Shown: piece after piece, positions 41,899-52,030 of the stretch
Layout of the letters: every line of letters begins with the position of its first letter
Numbering within the stretch: the stretch's first letter is position 1
Assembly (NCBI GenBank): GCA_023441965.1
Contig: JAEZNB010000007.1
Coordinates: forward strand, 1 to 59,803
Direction of reading: 5' to 3'
DNA from: Bacillota bacterium
GTDB lineage: Bacteria; Bacillota; Clostridia; Lachnospirales; Lachnospiraceae
DNA: 59,803 bases
Notes under the pieces: model-generated
Told to the model about the DNA's origin: nothing
The model's database searches: none
What the model saw: the letters and a program-made list of their open reading frames with translations, nothing else
Position numbers and translations under genes: made by a program

Positions 41899-44295
41899 TT
41901 ATTCCTCAACCTCCACTAAGGCAAAGTCAATCGTCCGCTGCAGCTTATCTGCCTTCACGACCTCTACTTTGACTGTCTGCCCTAATTTATATATTTTCCT
42001 GGTGTGTTCACCAATCATCTGATAGTGTTCTTCATCATAGATGTAGTAGTCATCCTGCATCTCACTGACCCTGATCATACCCTCAATGGTATTGGGCAGC
42101 TCCACATACATACCCCAATTGGTCACGCCTGAGATGACTCCCTCGAAGGTCTCACCGATGTGCTCCATCATGTATTCCACCTTCTTCATCTTCTCCACTT
42201 CCCGTTCTGCCTCATCTGCCCGGCGCTCGGTTCTGCTGGAGTGGTTCGCTACCTCGGTCAGAATCCTTTCATAATGGCTTAACCTGCCCTCTGACAGCTT
42301 ACCGCCCAGGTTCTCCTTAATGATCCGGTGAATCTGCAGATCCGGATAACGGCGGATCGGTGAGGTGAAATGGCAATAGTACTTGGCCGATAAGCCAAAA
42401 TGTCCTATGTTGGCAACTGTATATTTCGCCTGCTTCATCGACCGTAAGGTAAGGCGGCTGATGAGGGATTCCTCCGGTGTATCTTCCACCTTAATCAGGA
42501 GCTTCTGCAGCTCCTTGGGATGCAGCTCTTCATTCCCCAACTTGATACTGTAACCGAAATTATTGATAAAGATGGCGAGCTTTCTGATCTTCTCCTCATC
42601 AGGATTCTCATGGGTACGGTATAAGAAGGGGATTTCCTGCCAGAAGAAGTCCTCGGCTACGGTTTCATTGGCAATCAGCATGAATTCCTCAATAATCTTC
42701 GTCGCCTTATTTCTCTCATAGGGCCTGATCTCAATCGGCTTCCCCTGCTTATCCACAATGATCTTACTCTCCGGGAAGTCAAAATTGATGGAGCCTCTCT
42801 TATGCCTTCTCTCCTTCAGTATCTCTGCCAGCTCCTGCATCAGGCGAAAGAAGGGGACAAAATCAATGTATTCCTTGGTAACCTCCTCGTCCGTACCTTC
42901 CAGGATCTTTGCTACATTGGTATAGGTCATGCGGCGGTCAGAGCGAATGACAGTCTCGGCGATCCTATGCCCGACCACATTTCCCTTTCCGTCGATATCC
43001 ATGAAACAGCTTAAGGCCAGCCGGTCCACCTGCGGATTCAATGAACAGATCCCATTGGACAGCTTATGGGGCAGCATCGGTATCACCCGGTCCACCAGGT
43101 ACACACTGGTACCCCGTTTCAGAGCCTCCTTATCCAGGGCAGCTCCTTCCTTCACATAATGGGTTACATCAGCGATATGGACTCCCAGATGATAAAGCTC
43201 CCCTTCCTTGGTCAGGGTGATTGCATCGTCCAGATCCTTGGCATCCTCTCCGTCTATTGTTACAGTGGTTAACTCCCTGATATCCATACGGTTCGATATT
43301 TCCTTCGAATCGATCTCATCCGGTACATAATCCAGTACCCTCATGACATCCTCCGGAAATTCAAGCGGAAGCTCATAAGCCTTCACTACGGACAGGATAT
43401 CAACACCGGGATCATTGATATGACCCAGTATCTCTGTTACCCTTCCCTCCGGACTGGAGGTAGCATCACCGTAATTCGTTATCTTTACAACAACCTTATG
43501 TCCATCCACTGCTCCCTTGGTATATTCCTTGGGGATGAAGATATCTCTCACAAACTTCTGGTTGTCCGGAACGACGAAACCAAAGTTCTTGCTCTTCTCG
43601 AAGGTTCCTACGATTTCAGTCTTTCCCCGTTCCAGTATCTGTACGATGGAGCCTTCCCTTCTCTTTCCCTGTTGGGCTTCTTCGCTGACCATTACCAGGA
43701 CCTTATCTCCATGCATGGCCCCATAGGTTGCATTCTCCGGAACGAAGATATCATCCTCCTCCCCCTCCAGGATAACGAAGCCAAAGCCCCTCTGGGTGGC
43801 GGAATATATGCCCGTCTTCATCTCATCTCCGGGAGTCCGGTACCTGCCCTGAGCATCCTGCATCAGCTTGCCCTTGGAGGTTAAATGCTCCAAGACCTCC
43901 TTCAGCTCATGCTTCTGGTCCTTCGGCACCTGCAAAAAAACAGCCAGCTCCTTGAAGCTCATAGGCTTATATTCCTTACCTGCGATAAACTCCTCCAGCA
44001 TCATGGATTTTTCTCTTAAGGCCTCTTCCTCCATATGGGATACAGGCTGCTCCTGATGCCTTCTGCGGGAGGCTGCATCCTTATGCTGCAGGGCTCCATG
44101 CTCCGTGGCTTGTCTCACACCGGAGAAGCTCCTCCCCTTATAGCTCTTTTTCTTTCCATTTCTTTTATCTGACATAATCTCTTTTTCTTTCTTATTCCTT
44201 ATCTCTTTTGCATCATGATCTATCGATTTGTCCTTTAATCGCATATATGGCACCTGCTTCCGTTCTTGATAATAGTAATCCTTCAGTCTATCCAT
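41899..44295 (-). CDS. rnr: Ribonuclease R
   Basis: 798 residues. After a basic N-terminal region come a winged-helix domain (about 95-160), cold-shock OB domains, the RNB exonuclease domain with 'TIDGEDAKDLDDAITL' (metal-binding Asp cluster) and 'HFTSPIRRYPDLQIHR', and a C-terminal S1 domain ('FEGVISGVTNWGMYVELPN'). It degrades structured RNA 3' to 5' and works in tmRNA-linked mRNA decay. The start is unsure: ATG 44295 (AAGGG) or ATG 44175. Confidence 0.94.
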   Translation of the reverse strand: MDRLKDYYYQERKQVPYMRLKDKSIDHDAKEIRNKKEKEIMSDKRNGKKKSYKGRSFSGVRQATEHGALQHKDAASRRRHQEQPVSHMEEEALREKSMMLEEFIAGKEYKPMSFKELAVFLQVPKDQKHELKEVLEHLTSKGKLMQDAQGRYRTPGDEMKTGIYSATQRGFGFVILEGEEDDIFVPENATYGAMHGDKVLVMVSEEAQQGKRREGSIVQILERGKTEIVGTFEKSKNFGFVVPDNQKFVRDIFIPKEYTKGAVDGHKVVVKITNYGDATSSPEGRVTEILGHINDPGVDILSVVKAYELPLEFPEDVMRVLDYVPDEIDSKEISNRMDIRELTTVTIDGEDAKDLDDAITLTKEGELYHLGVHIADVTHYVKEGAALDKEALKRGTSVYLVDRVIPMLPHKLSNGICSLNPQVDRLALSCFMDIDGKGNVVGHRIAETVIRSDRRMTYTNVAKILEGTDEEVTKEYIDFVPFFRLMQELAEILKERRHKRGSINFDFPESKIIVDKQGKPIEIRPYERNKATKIIEEFMLIANETVAEDFFWQEIPFLYRTHENPDEEKIRKLAIFINNFGYSIKLGNEELHPKELQKLLIKVEDTPEESLISRLTLRSMKQAKYTVANIGHFGLSAKYYCHFTSPIRRYPDLQIHRIIKENLGGKLSEGRLSHYERILTEVANHSSRTERRADEAEREVEKMKKVEYMMEHIGETFEGVISGVTNWGMYVELPNTIEGMIRVSEMQDDYYIYDEEHYQMIGEHTRKIYKLGQTVKVEVVKADKLQRTIDFALVEVEE

Positions 44296-44407
44296 TGACA
44301 GACCCTTCAAGTGTCCTTCACCGTATTAGTATACCATATATTTAAGGATATAATCTTCTTCGCCCACAGAGCATCTTCCACTCACAGAAGAAACTTTCTT
44401 ATGAGAT

Positions 44408-44438
44408 AAAAAACACTCTGTTGTCCAGAGTGTTTTCG
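44408..44438 (-). terminator. Hairpin between secG and rnr
   Basis: AAAACACTCTG with CAGAGTGTTTT, T-run on the minus strand. It ends the secG transcript, so rnr likely has its own promoter or depends on read-through. Confidence 0.75.
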
Positions 44439-44443
44439 TTAGT

Positions 44444-44674
44444 TTACCAATTCAGATTTAAAACAATTGAGAGAACAATGAACAGTCCAGCCAGAAGCTC
44501 TGTGGCTTTCACCAGCATGCCTTCTTTAGAACGTCCCTTATTCTTAGACCAATATGTTTCGGTAACGCCGGTTAACGCTCCGGATAAACCAACCTTACCT
44601 TCCTGCTTCAACACGATTACGGTTAAAGCAATACAAATCCCTATATAAATTATTTGTACAAGTGTTCTTAACAC
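44444..44674 (-). CDS. secG: Preprotein translocase subunit SecG
   Basis: 76 residues with two membrane helices and the family's 'LKQEGKVGLSGALTG' loop. It assists SecYEG in protein export. GTG 44674 is preferred because AGGAGG leaves seven bases; the GTG at 44680 is too close to the site. Confidence 0.93.
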   Translation of the reverse strand: MLRTLVQIIYIGICIALTVIVLKQEGKVGLSGALTGVTETYWSKNKGRSKEGMLVKATELLAGLFIVLSIVLNLNW

Positions 44675-44778
44675 GACCACACCTCCTAAAACTACGCCTA
44701 TTCTACCATACTATAGGAATTAAATCAACAAATTTTTATAGCTAAGCCTGTCAACCGATCAAATGCTCCGGCTGTTTC

Positions 44779-46326
44779 TTAATACTGTCTCTTCACCAAG
44801 AGGGATTTCCCGGTCATCTCTTCCGGCTTCTCCATTCCCATCATATCAATCATGGTAGGGATAATATCTGCCAGACAGCCACCCTCAGCCAAGCCATAAT
44901 CCTTATCATAGTTTACAAGGATAAAGGGTACCGGGTTAATCGTATGAGCAGTAAAGGGCTCTCCGGTGGTGTAGTCGAGGAGCTGCTCCGCATTTCCGTG
45001 ATCCGCACAGATAAACATCTGTCCATCAACGGATAATAAAGCATCAACTGCTTTGCCGACACATTCATCCACTGCTTCAATGGCTCTGATTGCGGCACTC
45101 TCCACTCCGGTATGTCCTACCATGTCAGGATTAGCAAAGTTCACGATAATCACATCATACTTTAAGGACTTGATTGCCTCCACCAGCTTATCAGCTACCT
45201 CATAGGCACTCATCTCCGGCTGCAGGTCATAGGTCGCTACCTTGGGGGAATTGACCAGGATACGGTCTTCACCTTCGTTCGGAACCTCAACTCCTGCATT
45301 GAAGAAGAAGGTAACATGAGCGTATTTCTCTGTCTCGGCCAGTCTTAGCTGAGTCATATGGTGCTCGGCAAGAAACTCTCCGAAGGTATGGTTAAGAGAT
45401 ATCTTGTGGAAGGCCACCTGCTTATTCGGTATGGTGATATCATACTCGGAGAAGCAGACATAGGTCAGCTCCTTTCTGTTTCCTCTGTCAAAGCCGGTAA
45501 ATTCCTCGCTGCAGAAGGCTCTGGTAATCTCTCTTGCCCGATCCGGTCTGAAGTTGTAGAAGATCACGGAGTCCTTCTCCTTGATCGTTGCAACGGGCTT
45601 TCCGTCCTCCATCACAACGGTGGGAATAACAAACTCATCGAATTTCTCTGCATTATAGGAGTTCTGGACTGCTTCGATGGCATTGGTAGCTGTCTCTCCC
45701 TCACCGTAAACCATAGCCCGATAAGCCTTCTCAACTCTGTCCCAGCGGTTGTCACGGTCCATGACGTAATAGCGTCCCATGACCGTTGCGATCTTACCTA
45801 CTCCGATCAGCTTCATATGCTCCCACAGCTCTTCAACAAAGCCCTTACCGGAAGCAGGAGGGGTATCACGGCCATCCAGGAAGGCATGCACATAGACCCT
45901 ATTCAGGCCATGCTTTTTCGCCAGCTCCAGAAGTCCGTATAAATGGGTGTTATGGCTGTGGACACCACCATCGGAAAGAAGACCATAAAGGTGAAGGTCG
46001 GAATTATTTCTTTTGCAGTTATCTACAGCCGCCAGTAAGGCTTCGTTGCTAAAGAAGGTTCCGTCCTGAATCTCCTTCGTGATTCTGGTCAGCTCCTGGT
46101 AAACGATCCGGCCCGCACCCATATTGATGTGGCCGACTTCAGAGTTACCCATCTGACCATCGGGAAGACCGACAGCCATCCCGCTGGCATATCCCTTCAC
46201 ACAGGGATAGGTGCTCATCAGACGGTCCATGACCGGCTTCTTCGCCAGAGCAATCGCATTCGCTTCCTTTTTATCGTTTAATCCATAACCGTCAAGTATC
46301 ATTAGAACAGTCGGTTTTTTACTCAT
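44779..46326 (-). CDS. gpmI: 2,3-bisphosphoglycerate-independent phosphoglycerate mutase
   Basis: 515 residues. 'LMILDGYGLND', the catalytic Ser in 'GQMGNSEVGHINMGAG', 'SDGGVHSHNTHLYG', and metal-site text 'NFANPDMVGHTG' and 'CADHGNAEQLLD' are all present. It interconverts 3- and 2-phosphoglycerate using manganese. GGAGG precedes ATG 46326. It follows tpiA in the glycolytic cluster. Confidence 0.97.
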   Translation of the reverse strand: MSKKPTVLMILDGYGLNDKKEANAIALAKKPVMDRLMSTYPCVKGYASGMAVGLPDGQMGNSEVGHINMGAGRIVYQELTRITKEIQDGTFFSNEALLAAVDNCKRNNSDLHLYGLLSDGGVHSHNTHLYGLLELAKKHGLNRVYVHAFLDGRDTPPASGKGFVEELWEHMKLIGVGKIATVMGRYYVMDRDNRWDRVEKAYRAMVYGEGETATNAIEAVQNSYNAEKFDEFVIPTVVMEDGKPVATIKEKDSVIFYNFRPDRAREITRAFCSEEFTGFDRGNRKELTYVCFSEYDITIPNKQVAFHKISLNHTFGEFLAEHHMTQLRLAETEKYAHVTFFFNAGVEVPNEGEDRILVNSPKVATYDLQPEMSAYEVADKLVEAIKSLKYDVIIVNFANPDMVGHTGVESAAIRAIEAVDECVGKAVDALLSVDGQMFICADHGNAEQLLDYTTGEPFTAHTINPVPFILVNYDKDYGLAEGGCLADIIPTMIDMMGMEKPEEMTGKSLLVKRQY

Positions 46327-46385
46327 GATATTCCTCCATGCCGCTGATATACTCTGTATCAGAGCATCAGCATAATTAGGTGTTT

Positions 46386-47132
46386 CTACTTATAGTTAAC
46401 GATTTTGCCGAAGTCAGCCTTCAGACTTGCTCCGCCGACCAAACCGCCGTCGATGTTCGCCTGACTGAACAGATCAGCCGCGCTGGCAGCCGTAACGCTT
46501 CCGCCATACTGGATACGGATGGCAGCTGCAGTCGCCTCATCATAAATCTCAGCAATGCACTCGCGGATGGCCTTACATACCTCTTCTGCCTGCTCGGTAG
46601 TCGCTACCTTGCCGGTTCCGATTGCCCAGATCGGCTCATAAGCGATGACTGCCTTCTTCGCCTGATCGGCGCTTACGCTAAGGAAGGCGATTTTGATCTG
46701 CTGCCGAACGAAGTCAATTGTAATTCCCTGCTCTCTCTGCTTTAAGGACTCACCACAGCAGATGATGGGAGTGATGTCATGCTCGAAGGCCTTCAGTACC
46801 TTCTTATTTACGGTTTCATCCGTCTCCGCAAAATATTCTCTACGCTCGGAATGTCCTATGATAACATATTTTACACCGATATCTGTAAGCATATTCGGAG
46901 CGATCTCTCCGGTATATGCGCCGCTTTCCTCATAATACATATTCTGAGCACCGATTGCGATCTTTGTACCCTGAACTGCAGCGATTGCAGTAGTAAGGCT
47001 GATTGCAGGCACGCAGAACACTACATCCGCATCCTCTGACTCTACCAGAGGCTTCAGTTCCTCGATTAATTTAACAGTTTCACTGGGAGTCTTATTCATC
47101 TTCCAGTTACCGGCTATGATCTTCCTACGCAT
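46386..47132 (-). CDS. tpiA: Triosephosphate isomerase
   Basis: 248 residues. Landmarks are 'AGNWKMN' (Lys), 'VIIGHSERRE' (His), 'AYEPIWAIGTGK' (catalytic Glu and loop 6) and 'YGGSVTAASA' plus 'GGLVGGASL' for phosphate binding. AAGGAGG stands before ATG 47132. Confidence 0.98.
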   Translation of the reverse strand: MRRKIIAGNWKMNKTPSETVKLIEELKPLVESEDADVVFCVPAISLTTAIAAVQGTKIAIGAQNMYYEESGAYTGEIAPNMLTDIGVKYVIIGHSERREYFAETDETVNKKVLKAFEHDITPIICCGESLKQREQGITIDFVRQQIKIAFLSVSADQAKKAVIAYEPIWAIGTGKVATTEQAEEVCKAIRECIAEIYDEATAAAIRIQYGGSVTAASAADLFSQANIDGGLVGGASLKADFGKIVNYK

Positions 47133-47258
47133 GTTTCTTCCTCCTTATTTTAAAGTACCCCAACAGGTACCCAATCTTCTGATGCTGGCTTCTGCCGTCA
47201 CCGACCCGGATAAAGCAGTCTCTTCCCAGCTCATAATAAAATTGTGACTTACTAGATT

Positions 47259-47309
47259 GTAGCAAGCTTTTCGATGAATTACAATAGTGCATCTCGAAAA
47301 GCTTGCTAC
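47259..47309. other. 16-bp perfect inverted repeat between pgk and tpiA
   Basis: GTAGCAAGCTTTTCGA (47259-47274) and its exact complement (47294-47309) with a 19-base loop. No external T-run; possibly an RNA processing or stabilising element. Confidence 0.6.
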
Positions 47310-47337
47310 AGATCAGGAAATCTATAGAATTTTGTTC

Positions 47338-48528
47338 TTATTTATCATTTGCTGCAGCTACGCCGGGAAGCTCGATGCCCTCAAGGAACTCCAGGGAAGC
47401 ACCGCCGCCGGTGGAAATATGAGACATCTTGTCACCGAAGCCTAACTGGTTCACTGCTGCCGCAGAATCTCCTCCGCCGATGATGGTTGTTGCATCGATC
47501 TCGGAAAGAGCCTTCGCAACTGCGATGGTACCTGCTGCGAAATTAGGTAATTCAAATACGCCCATGGGTCCGTTCCATACAACAGTCTTAGCATCCTTAA
47601 TGGCATTTGCATATAATTCACGGGTCTTCTCACCGATATCAAGGCCTTCCCAATCCGGCTCGATCTCGCCGCGGCCCACAGTCTTGAAAGGAACATCGTT
47701 GGAGAATTCCTGTGCTACTACGGTATCAATCGGGATTAAGAGCTTAACGCCCTTCTTCTCTGCCTTCTCCATCATTTCCTTCGCATAGTCCAGATAATCA
47801 GGCTCCAGCAAGGACTTACCAACCTCTTCGCCCAGGGCTTTCATGAAGGTATAAGCCATACCGCCGCCGATGATCAGGGTATCTACCTTATCCAGCAGAT
47901 TATTGATAACAGAAATCTTGGAGGAAACCTTGGAGCCTCCGAGGATTGCTACGAAAGGTCTCTTGGGATTATTGACTGCATTGCCCAGGAATTCGATTTC
48001 CTTCTGCATCAGATAACCTACCACAGCGGTCTTCACATATTTGGTTACGCCTACATTGGAGCAGTGTGCTCTATGGGCAGTACCGAAAGCATCATTAACG
48101 AATACATCACAGAGGGAAGCCAGATCTTCACTGAAGCTATCGATATTCTTGGACTCTTCCTTCCTGAAGCGGGTGTTCTCAAGCAGAACCACATCCCCTT
48201 CCTTCATGGCAGCTACCGCAACCTTCGCCTTAGGGCCAACCACCTCATCATCATTGGCAAAAACCACTTCCTTGCCTAAGAGCTGAGATAATCTCTCTGC
48301 TACCGGTGCCAGGGAGAAGGCAGGAGTGGGCTCCTTCGGCTTTCCTAAGTGGGAGCAAAGAATAACCTTGCCGCCATCCTTGATCAGCTTCTGAATGGTG
48401 GGCAGGGCTTCTACCAGACGAACCTCGTCCGTGATCTTGCCCTCCTGGAGGGGAACATTGAAATCGCATCTGACTAAAACTCTTAACCCTTTTACATTGA
48501 TATCGTCAACTGACTTCTTATTTAACAT
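47338..48528 (-). CDS. pgk: Phosphoglycerate kinase
   Basis: 396 residues. 'RVLVRCDFNVPLQEGKITDE', 'LCSHLGKPKEP', 'FVAILGGSKVSSKISVINNL', 'WNGPMGVFE' and 'TTIIGGGDSAAAV' are standard. ATG 48528 follows AAAGGAG; the longer frame to 48552 overlaps that site. Confidence 0.98.
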   Translation of the reverse strand: MLNKKSVDDINVKGLRVLVRCDFNVPLQEGKITDEVRLVEALPTIQKLIKDGGKVILCSHLGKPKEPTPAFSLAPVAERLSQLLGKEVVFANDDEVVGPKAKVAVAAMKEGDVVLLENTRFRKEESKNIDSFSEDLASLCDVFVNDAFGTAHRAHCSNVGVTKYVKTAVVGYLMQKEIEFLGNAVNNPKRPFVAILGGSKVSSKISVINNLLDKVDTLIIGGGMAYTFMKALGEEVGKSLLEPDYLDYAKEMMEKAEKKGVKLLIPIDTVVAQEFSNDVPFKTVGRGEIEPDWEGLDIGEKTRELYANAIKDAKTVVWNGPMGVFELPNFAAGTIAVAKALSEIDATTIIGGGDSAAAVNQLGFGDKMSHISTGGGASLEFLEGIELPGVAAANDK

Positions 48529-48671
48529 AGTAAGACTCCTTTCAAGAATCAATGATTTCTGATGATATTACCTTGATATGTTCATCGTATACGGCTTCAC
48601 TGCATCATAGAAACCTTAATGCGGTTCCCGGCTATGTGAAGCAGGGTGCTTATTAAGCCTTCACGCAGAAA

Positions 48672-48697
48672 GGGTCCGGTCCTGTCAGACCGGACCC
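48672..48697 (-). terminator. Terminator between gap and pgk
   Basis: A 10-bp stem GGGTCCGGTC / GACCGGACCC followed by TTT on the minus strand. It is a partial stop, letting gap exceed pgk. Confidence 0.65.
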
Positions 48698-48719
48698 ATA
48701 ATGGATCTAAGAATATGAA

Positions 48720-49730
48720 TTACTGAAGCTCTGCAAAGTACTTGATTGTTCTAACCATCTGGCTGGTGTAGCTGTTCTCGTTATCATACCAAGACACAAC
48801 CTTAACCAGAGTCTTGTCTCCCATATCCATGCACTTGGTCTGAGTACCATCGAATAAGGAACCATAGGTGATACCGATGATATCGGAGGATACGATCTCG
48901 TCCTCTGTGTAACCGAAGGATGCGCTCTGAGCAGCCTTCATGGCAGCATTTACTTCATCCTTGGTAACCTTGCCGTTAACAACAGCGGTTAAGATGGTGG
49001 AGGAGCCTGTGGGAACAGGAACTCTCTGTGCAGCGCCGTCTAACTTGCCGGCTAACTCGGGAATTACAAGGCCGATTGCCTTAGCAGCACCGGTGGAGTT
49101 GGGAACGATGTTCACAGCTGCAGCACGTGCTCTTCTTAAGTCACCCTTCGCATGAGGGCCATCCAGTGTCATCTGATCGCCGGTGTAAGCATGGATGGTA
49201 ACCATGTAGCCCTTCTCGATCGGAGCTAATTTATTTAAGGTATCTGCCATAGGAGCTAAGCAGTTGGTAGTACAGGAAGCTGCGGAGATGATGTTGTCGC
49301 TGGCCTTTAAGATATTCTCGTTAACGCTGAATACTACGGTAGGAAGATCATCGCCTGCCGGTGCGGAGATAACAACCTTCTTAGCACCTGCATCGATATG
49401 AGCCTGTGACTTAGCCTTGGATGCGAAGAAGCCTGTGCACTCCAGAACTACATCTACGCCAAGCTCGCCCCAAGGTAAATCAGCGGGATTCCTCTGTGCA
49501 TAAATCTGAATCTCCTTGCCGTCAACAACGATGGAGTTTTCCTTAGCTACTACTGTATCAGCCTTAGCATATCTTCCCTGTGCGGAATCGTATTTTAATA
49601 AGTGTGCTAACATCTTAGCATCTGTTAAATCGTTAATTGCAACGATCTCATAACCTTCTGCACCGAACATCTGTCTGAATGCAAGACGGCCGATACGTCC
49701 AAAACCATTAATTGCTACTTTTACTGCCAT
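48720..49730 (-). CDS. gap: Glyceraldehyde-3-phosphate dehydrogenase
   Basis: 336 residues. NAD site 'INGFGRIGRLAFRQM', catalytic Cys in 'ISAASCTTNCLAPMADTL', and 'PNSTGAAKAIGLVIPELAGK' with 'VVSWYDNENSYTSQMV'. It has AGGAGG before ATG 49730. The gene has a clear promoter and a striking inverted repeat upstream. Confidence 0.98.
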   Translation of the reverse strand: MAVKVAINGFGRIGRLAFRQMFGAEGYEIVAINDLTDAKMLAHLLKYDSAQGRYAKADTVVAKENSIVVDGKEIQIYAQRNPADLPWGELGVDVVLECTGFFASKAKSQAHIDAGAKKVVISAPAGDDLPTVVFSVNENILKASDNIISAASCTTNCLAPMADTLNKLAPIEKGYMVTIHAYTGDQMTLDGPHAKGDLRRARAAAVNIVPNSTGAAKAIGLVIPELAGKLDGAAQRVPVPTGSSTILTAVVNGKVTKDEVNAAMKAAQSASFGYTEDEIVSSDIIGITYGSLFDGTQTKCMDMGDKTLVKVVSWYDNENSYTSQMVRTIKYFAELQ

Positions 49731-49829
49731 GATTTAATTCCTCCTAATTATATATTTATTTGTATAACAACACCTGCGAAGAAATCATATGGGGCATACC
49801 GTATAAGCATTGATGCCTTAAGGTGCATT

Positions 49830-49904
49830 GTTATAGCGAACCATTTGGAACCTATCAATTGAGAAAAATTGGTGACACCGAATGATTGTCAAATTTTTCT
49901 CAAT
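49830..49904 (-). promoter_or_regulatory. gap promoter with 13-bp inverted-repeat operator
   Basis: TTGATA (49853-49858), 17-base spacer, TATAAC (49830-49835). Touching the -35 is the arm ATTGAGAAAAATT (49858-49870), with its exact complement at 49892-49904 after 21 bases. The position suggests a DNA-binding regulator site. Confidence 0.6.
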
Positions 49905-50013
49905 CACATTTTACCTAATCCAAGTAGAAATTTCAAGAACTTCTTTCTATTTTAGAGAATATTATGATATTGTTGCTTTTTTAGTGGTTATGCTTGCGTT
50001 TTTTGTGCATTTT

Positions 50014-51687
50014 TCAATGCCTGAATTCCAGCTCACTTTCCACGTAATTTACGATATTTAGGGAGTGGTCGGAAATTCTCTCCAGATTAATCAGAGCATC
50101 GATAAAGATAACTCCGTTCTCGGAGGTACAAATTCCCTTGGATAGGCGGTCAATGTGCTGCTGCCTTAGGCCATCCTTCAGGTCATCCACTTCATCCTCC
50201 AGCTTTTCCACCTTCCTGACAAATTCCATGTCTTCGCTTTCCCTTGCCAGGATCGCATATTCAAAGGAGCTGACCGCCTTATCACAGATTTCCTGTAGCT
50301 CCTGATAAGCCTCCTCGGAGAGATAGATCTTATCCTTTATCTTCTCATGCGCCAGATCCGCCAGATTCTCGGCATGATCACCGACTCTTTCTATATTACT
50401 TACCGTATGGAAGAGGTTATTTACGACATAGTGCTGCTTCTCTGTCAGGGAAAGATTATTTATCTTAATCAGGTATTCCGTAATCAGCTTCTGATGGGTG
50501 TCTATCACCTTCTCCGCTTCCAGAACCCTGTCCGCTTTCTCCTGATTATTCATCAGAAGAGCTTCCACAGCTTCCCTGGTGTTATCCAGAGTGATCCTAC
50601 CCATGTGCACTACTTCCTTTATGGCATTATCCACGGCAAAGGAAGGCGTCTCCAATATTCTTTCGTCCAGATGACGAAGGGTGATACGTACCTCATCTGT
50701 ATCCTCCTCCATCTTAGAATCATCGATAAAGATTCCTGACAGCTTCACCAGCCAATTTGCCAGCGGGAAGAGCAGAATCGTATTGATTAAGTTGAAGAGG
50801 GTATGGAAGATGGAAATCTGGACACTGTTGATGCTGGAAGCTGCAAAGGCAGCATTCACCTTAAAGATAATAAACATTGCTATTCCGAAGATAACAGCGC
50901 CGATTACATTGAAGGAAAGATGAATCACCGCAGCTCTTTTCGCCGTCTTATTCGCACCGATACTGGACAGGAGCGCTGTGATACAGGTTCCGATATTCTG
51001 TCCCAGAGTGATAAATATAGCAGAATTCCAGTTTACGATACCTGCCATAGCAAGGGTCTGCAGGATACCTACCGAGGCAGAAGAGCTCTGAATAATTGCT
51101 GTAACTATGGCTCCTGTAAGAATACCGAGTAGGGGGTTTTCTCCCAGCACCTGAAAGGCCTTGGAGAAGATGGAGTTTTCGCTGCCGGCATAAGGCTTGA
51201 TCACATCACTCATCAGCTGTAAGCCGATGAAGAGGATACCTAAGCCGATAATGATCTCTGCGATATCCTTTTTCTTCTTGTCTTTCGACATCAATAGCAT
51301 AAAGGAGCTGATGCCGACTAAGAGAGGAGCGAAGAAATCAGGACTTAGGACAGCACTCCACTCACTCATGGAGACCAGCCAGGCTGTCACCGTGGTACCG
51401 ATGTTGGCACCCATGATTACGCCTACCGCCTGTCCAAGATTAATGATACCTGCGTTTACAAAACCTACAACCATAACTGTCGTAGCAGAAGAGCTCTGAA
51501 TGATAGCCGTTACTACGGTTCCTACCAATACAGCCATGATTCTGTTGTTCGTAAGATAACCGAGCAGACTTTTTAGTTTGCTCCCAGCCGACTTCTGTAG
51601 ACCGTCGCCCATCAGATTCATACCGTACAGAAATAAACCAAGACCACCTGCAAAAGTAAATATCACTTCCAGTACTTTTAAATTCAT
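50014..51687 (-). CDS. Na+/phosphate cotransporter family protein with PhoU-like domain
   Basis: 557 residues. The membrane part holds two repeats with 'GLGLFLYGMNLMGDGLQ' and the family's 'TAIIQSSSATTVMVVGFVN' and 'TAIIQSSSASVGILQ' (QSSSA motifs). The C-terminal about 220 residues are PhoU-like helices ('VSNIERVGDHAENLADL', 'LERISDHSLNIVNYVE'). It should take up phosphate with sodium, or regulate it. ATG 51687 follows GGAGG. Confidence 0.92.
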   Translation of the reverse strand: MNLKVLEVIFTFAGGLGLFLYGMNLMGDGLQKSAGSKLKSLLGYLTNNRIMAVLVGTVVTAIIQSSSATTVMVVGFVNAGIINLGQAVGVIMGANIGTTVTAWLVSMSEWSAVLSPDFFAPLLVGISSFMLLMSKDKKKKDIAEIIIGLGILFIGLQLMSDVIKPYAGSENSIFSKAFQVLGENPLLGILTGAIVTAIIQSSSASVGILQTLAMAGIVNWNSAIFITLGQNIGTCITALLSSIGANKTAKRAAVIHLSFNVIGAVIFGIAMFIIFKVNAAFAASSINSVQISIFHTLFNLINTILLFPLANWLVKLSGIFIDDSKMEEDTDEVRITLRHLDERILETPSFAVDNAIKEVVHMGRITLDNTREAVEALLMNNQEKADRVLEAEKVIDTHQKLITEYLIKINNLSLTEKQHYVVNNLFHTVSNIERVGDHAENLADLAHEKIKDKIYLSEEAYQELQEICDKAVSSFEYAILARESEDMEFVRKVEKLEDEVDDLKDGLRQQHIDRLSKGICTSENGVIFIDALINLERISDHSLNIVNYVESELEFRH

Positions 51688-51962
51688 TTTTTTCCTCCGA
51701 ATATTCACTATGTATATCAACGACATGTGCATACATAGCAATCATAACATAATTACATGGGAGGTAAAACAAAAAACCGAAGCATTTATGCATAAAATAG
51801 CAAAACTGTCAGTATCACGATAAAATGAATATTTTTACTATTCTGATTGTGCATTTTCCTATATGAGCTGCCTGTCTAATAACTACCAATCTGCTTGCTT
51901 CCGTAAGCACCTATAATAGTTAGTATTTCTGAATGCATCATAGGATATACAGACAAAAAGAA

Positions 51963-52005
51963 GACGTGTCCGATCCTAACTTGGCTGTTAGTTTCGAAAC
52001 ACGTC
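51963..52005 (-). terminator. Terminator of spo0A
   Basis: A long stem from GACGTGT to ACACGTC with an inner CTAAC/GTTAG pair, then a T-rich tail on the minus strand. Confidence 0.75.
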
Positions 52006-52030
52006 ATTGACTTTCTTCCTTCAAGCTTCC

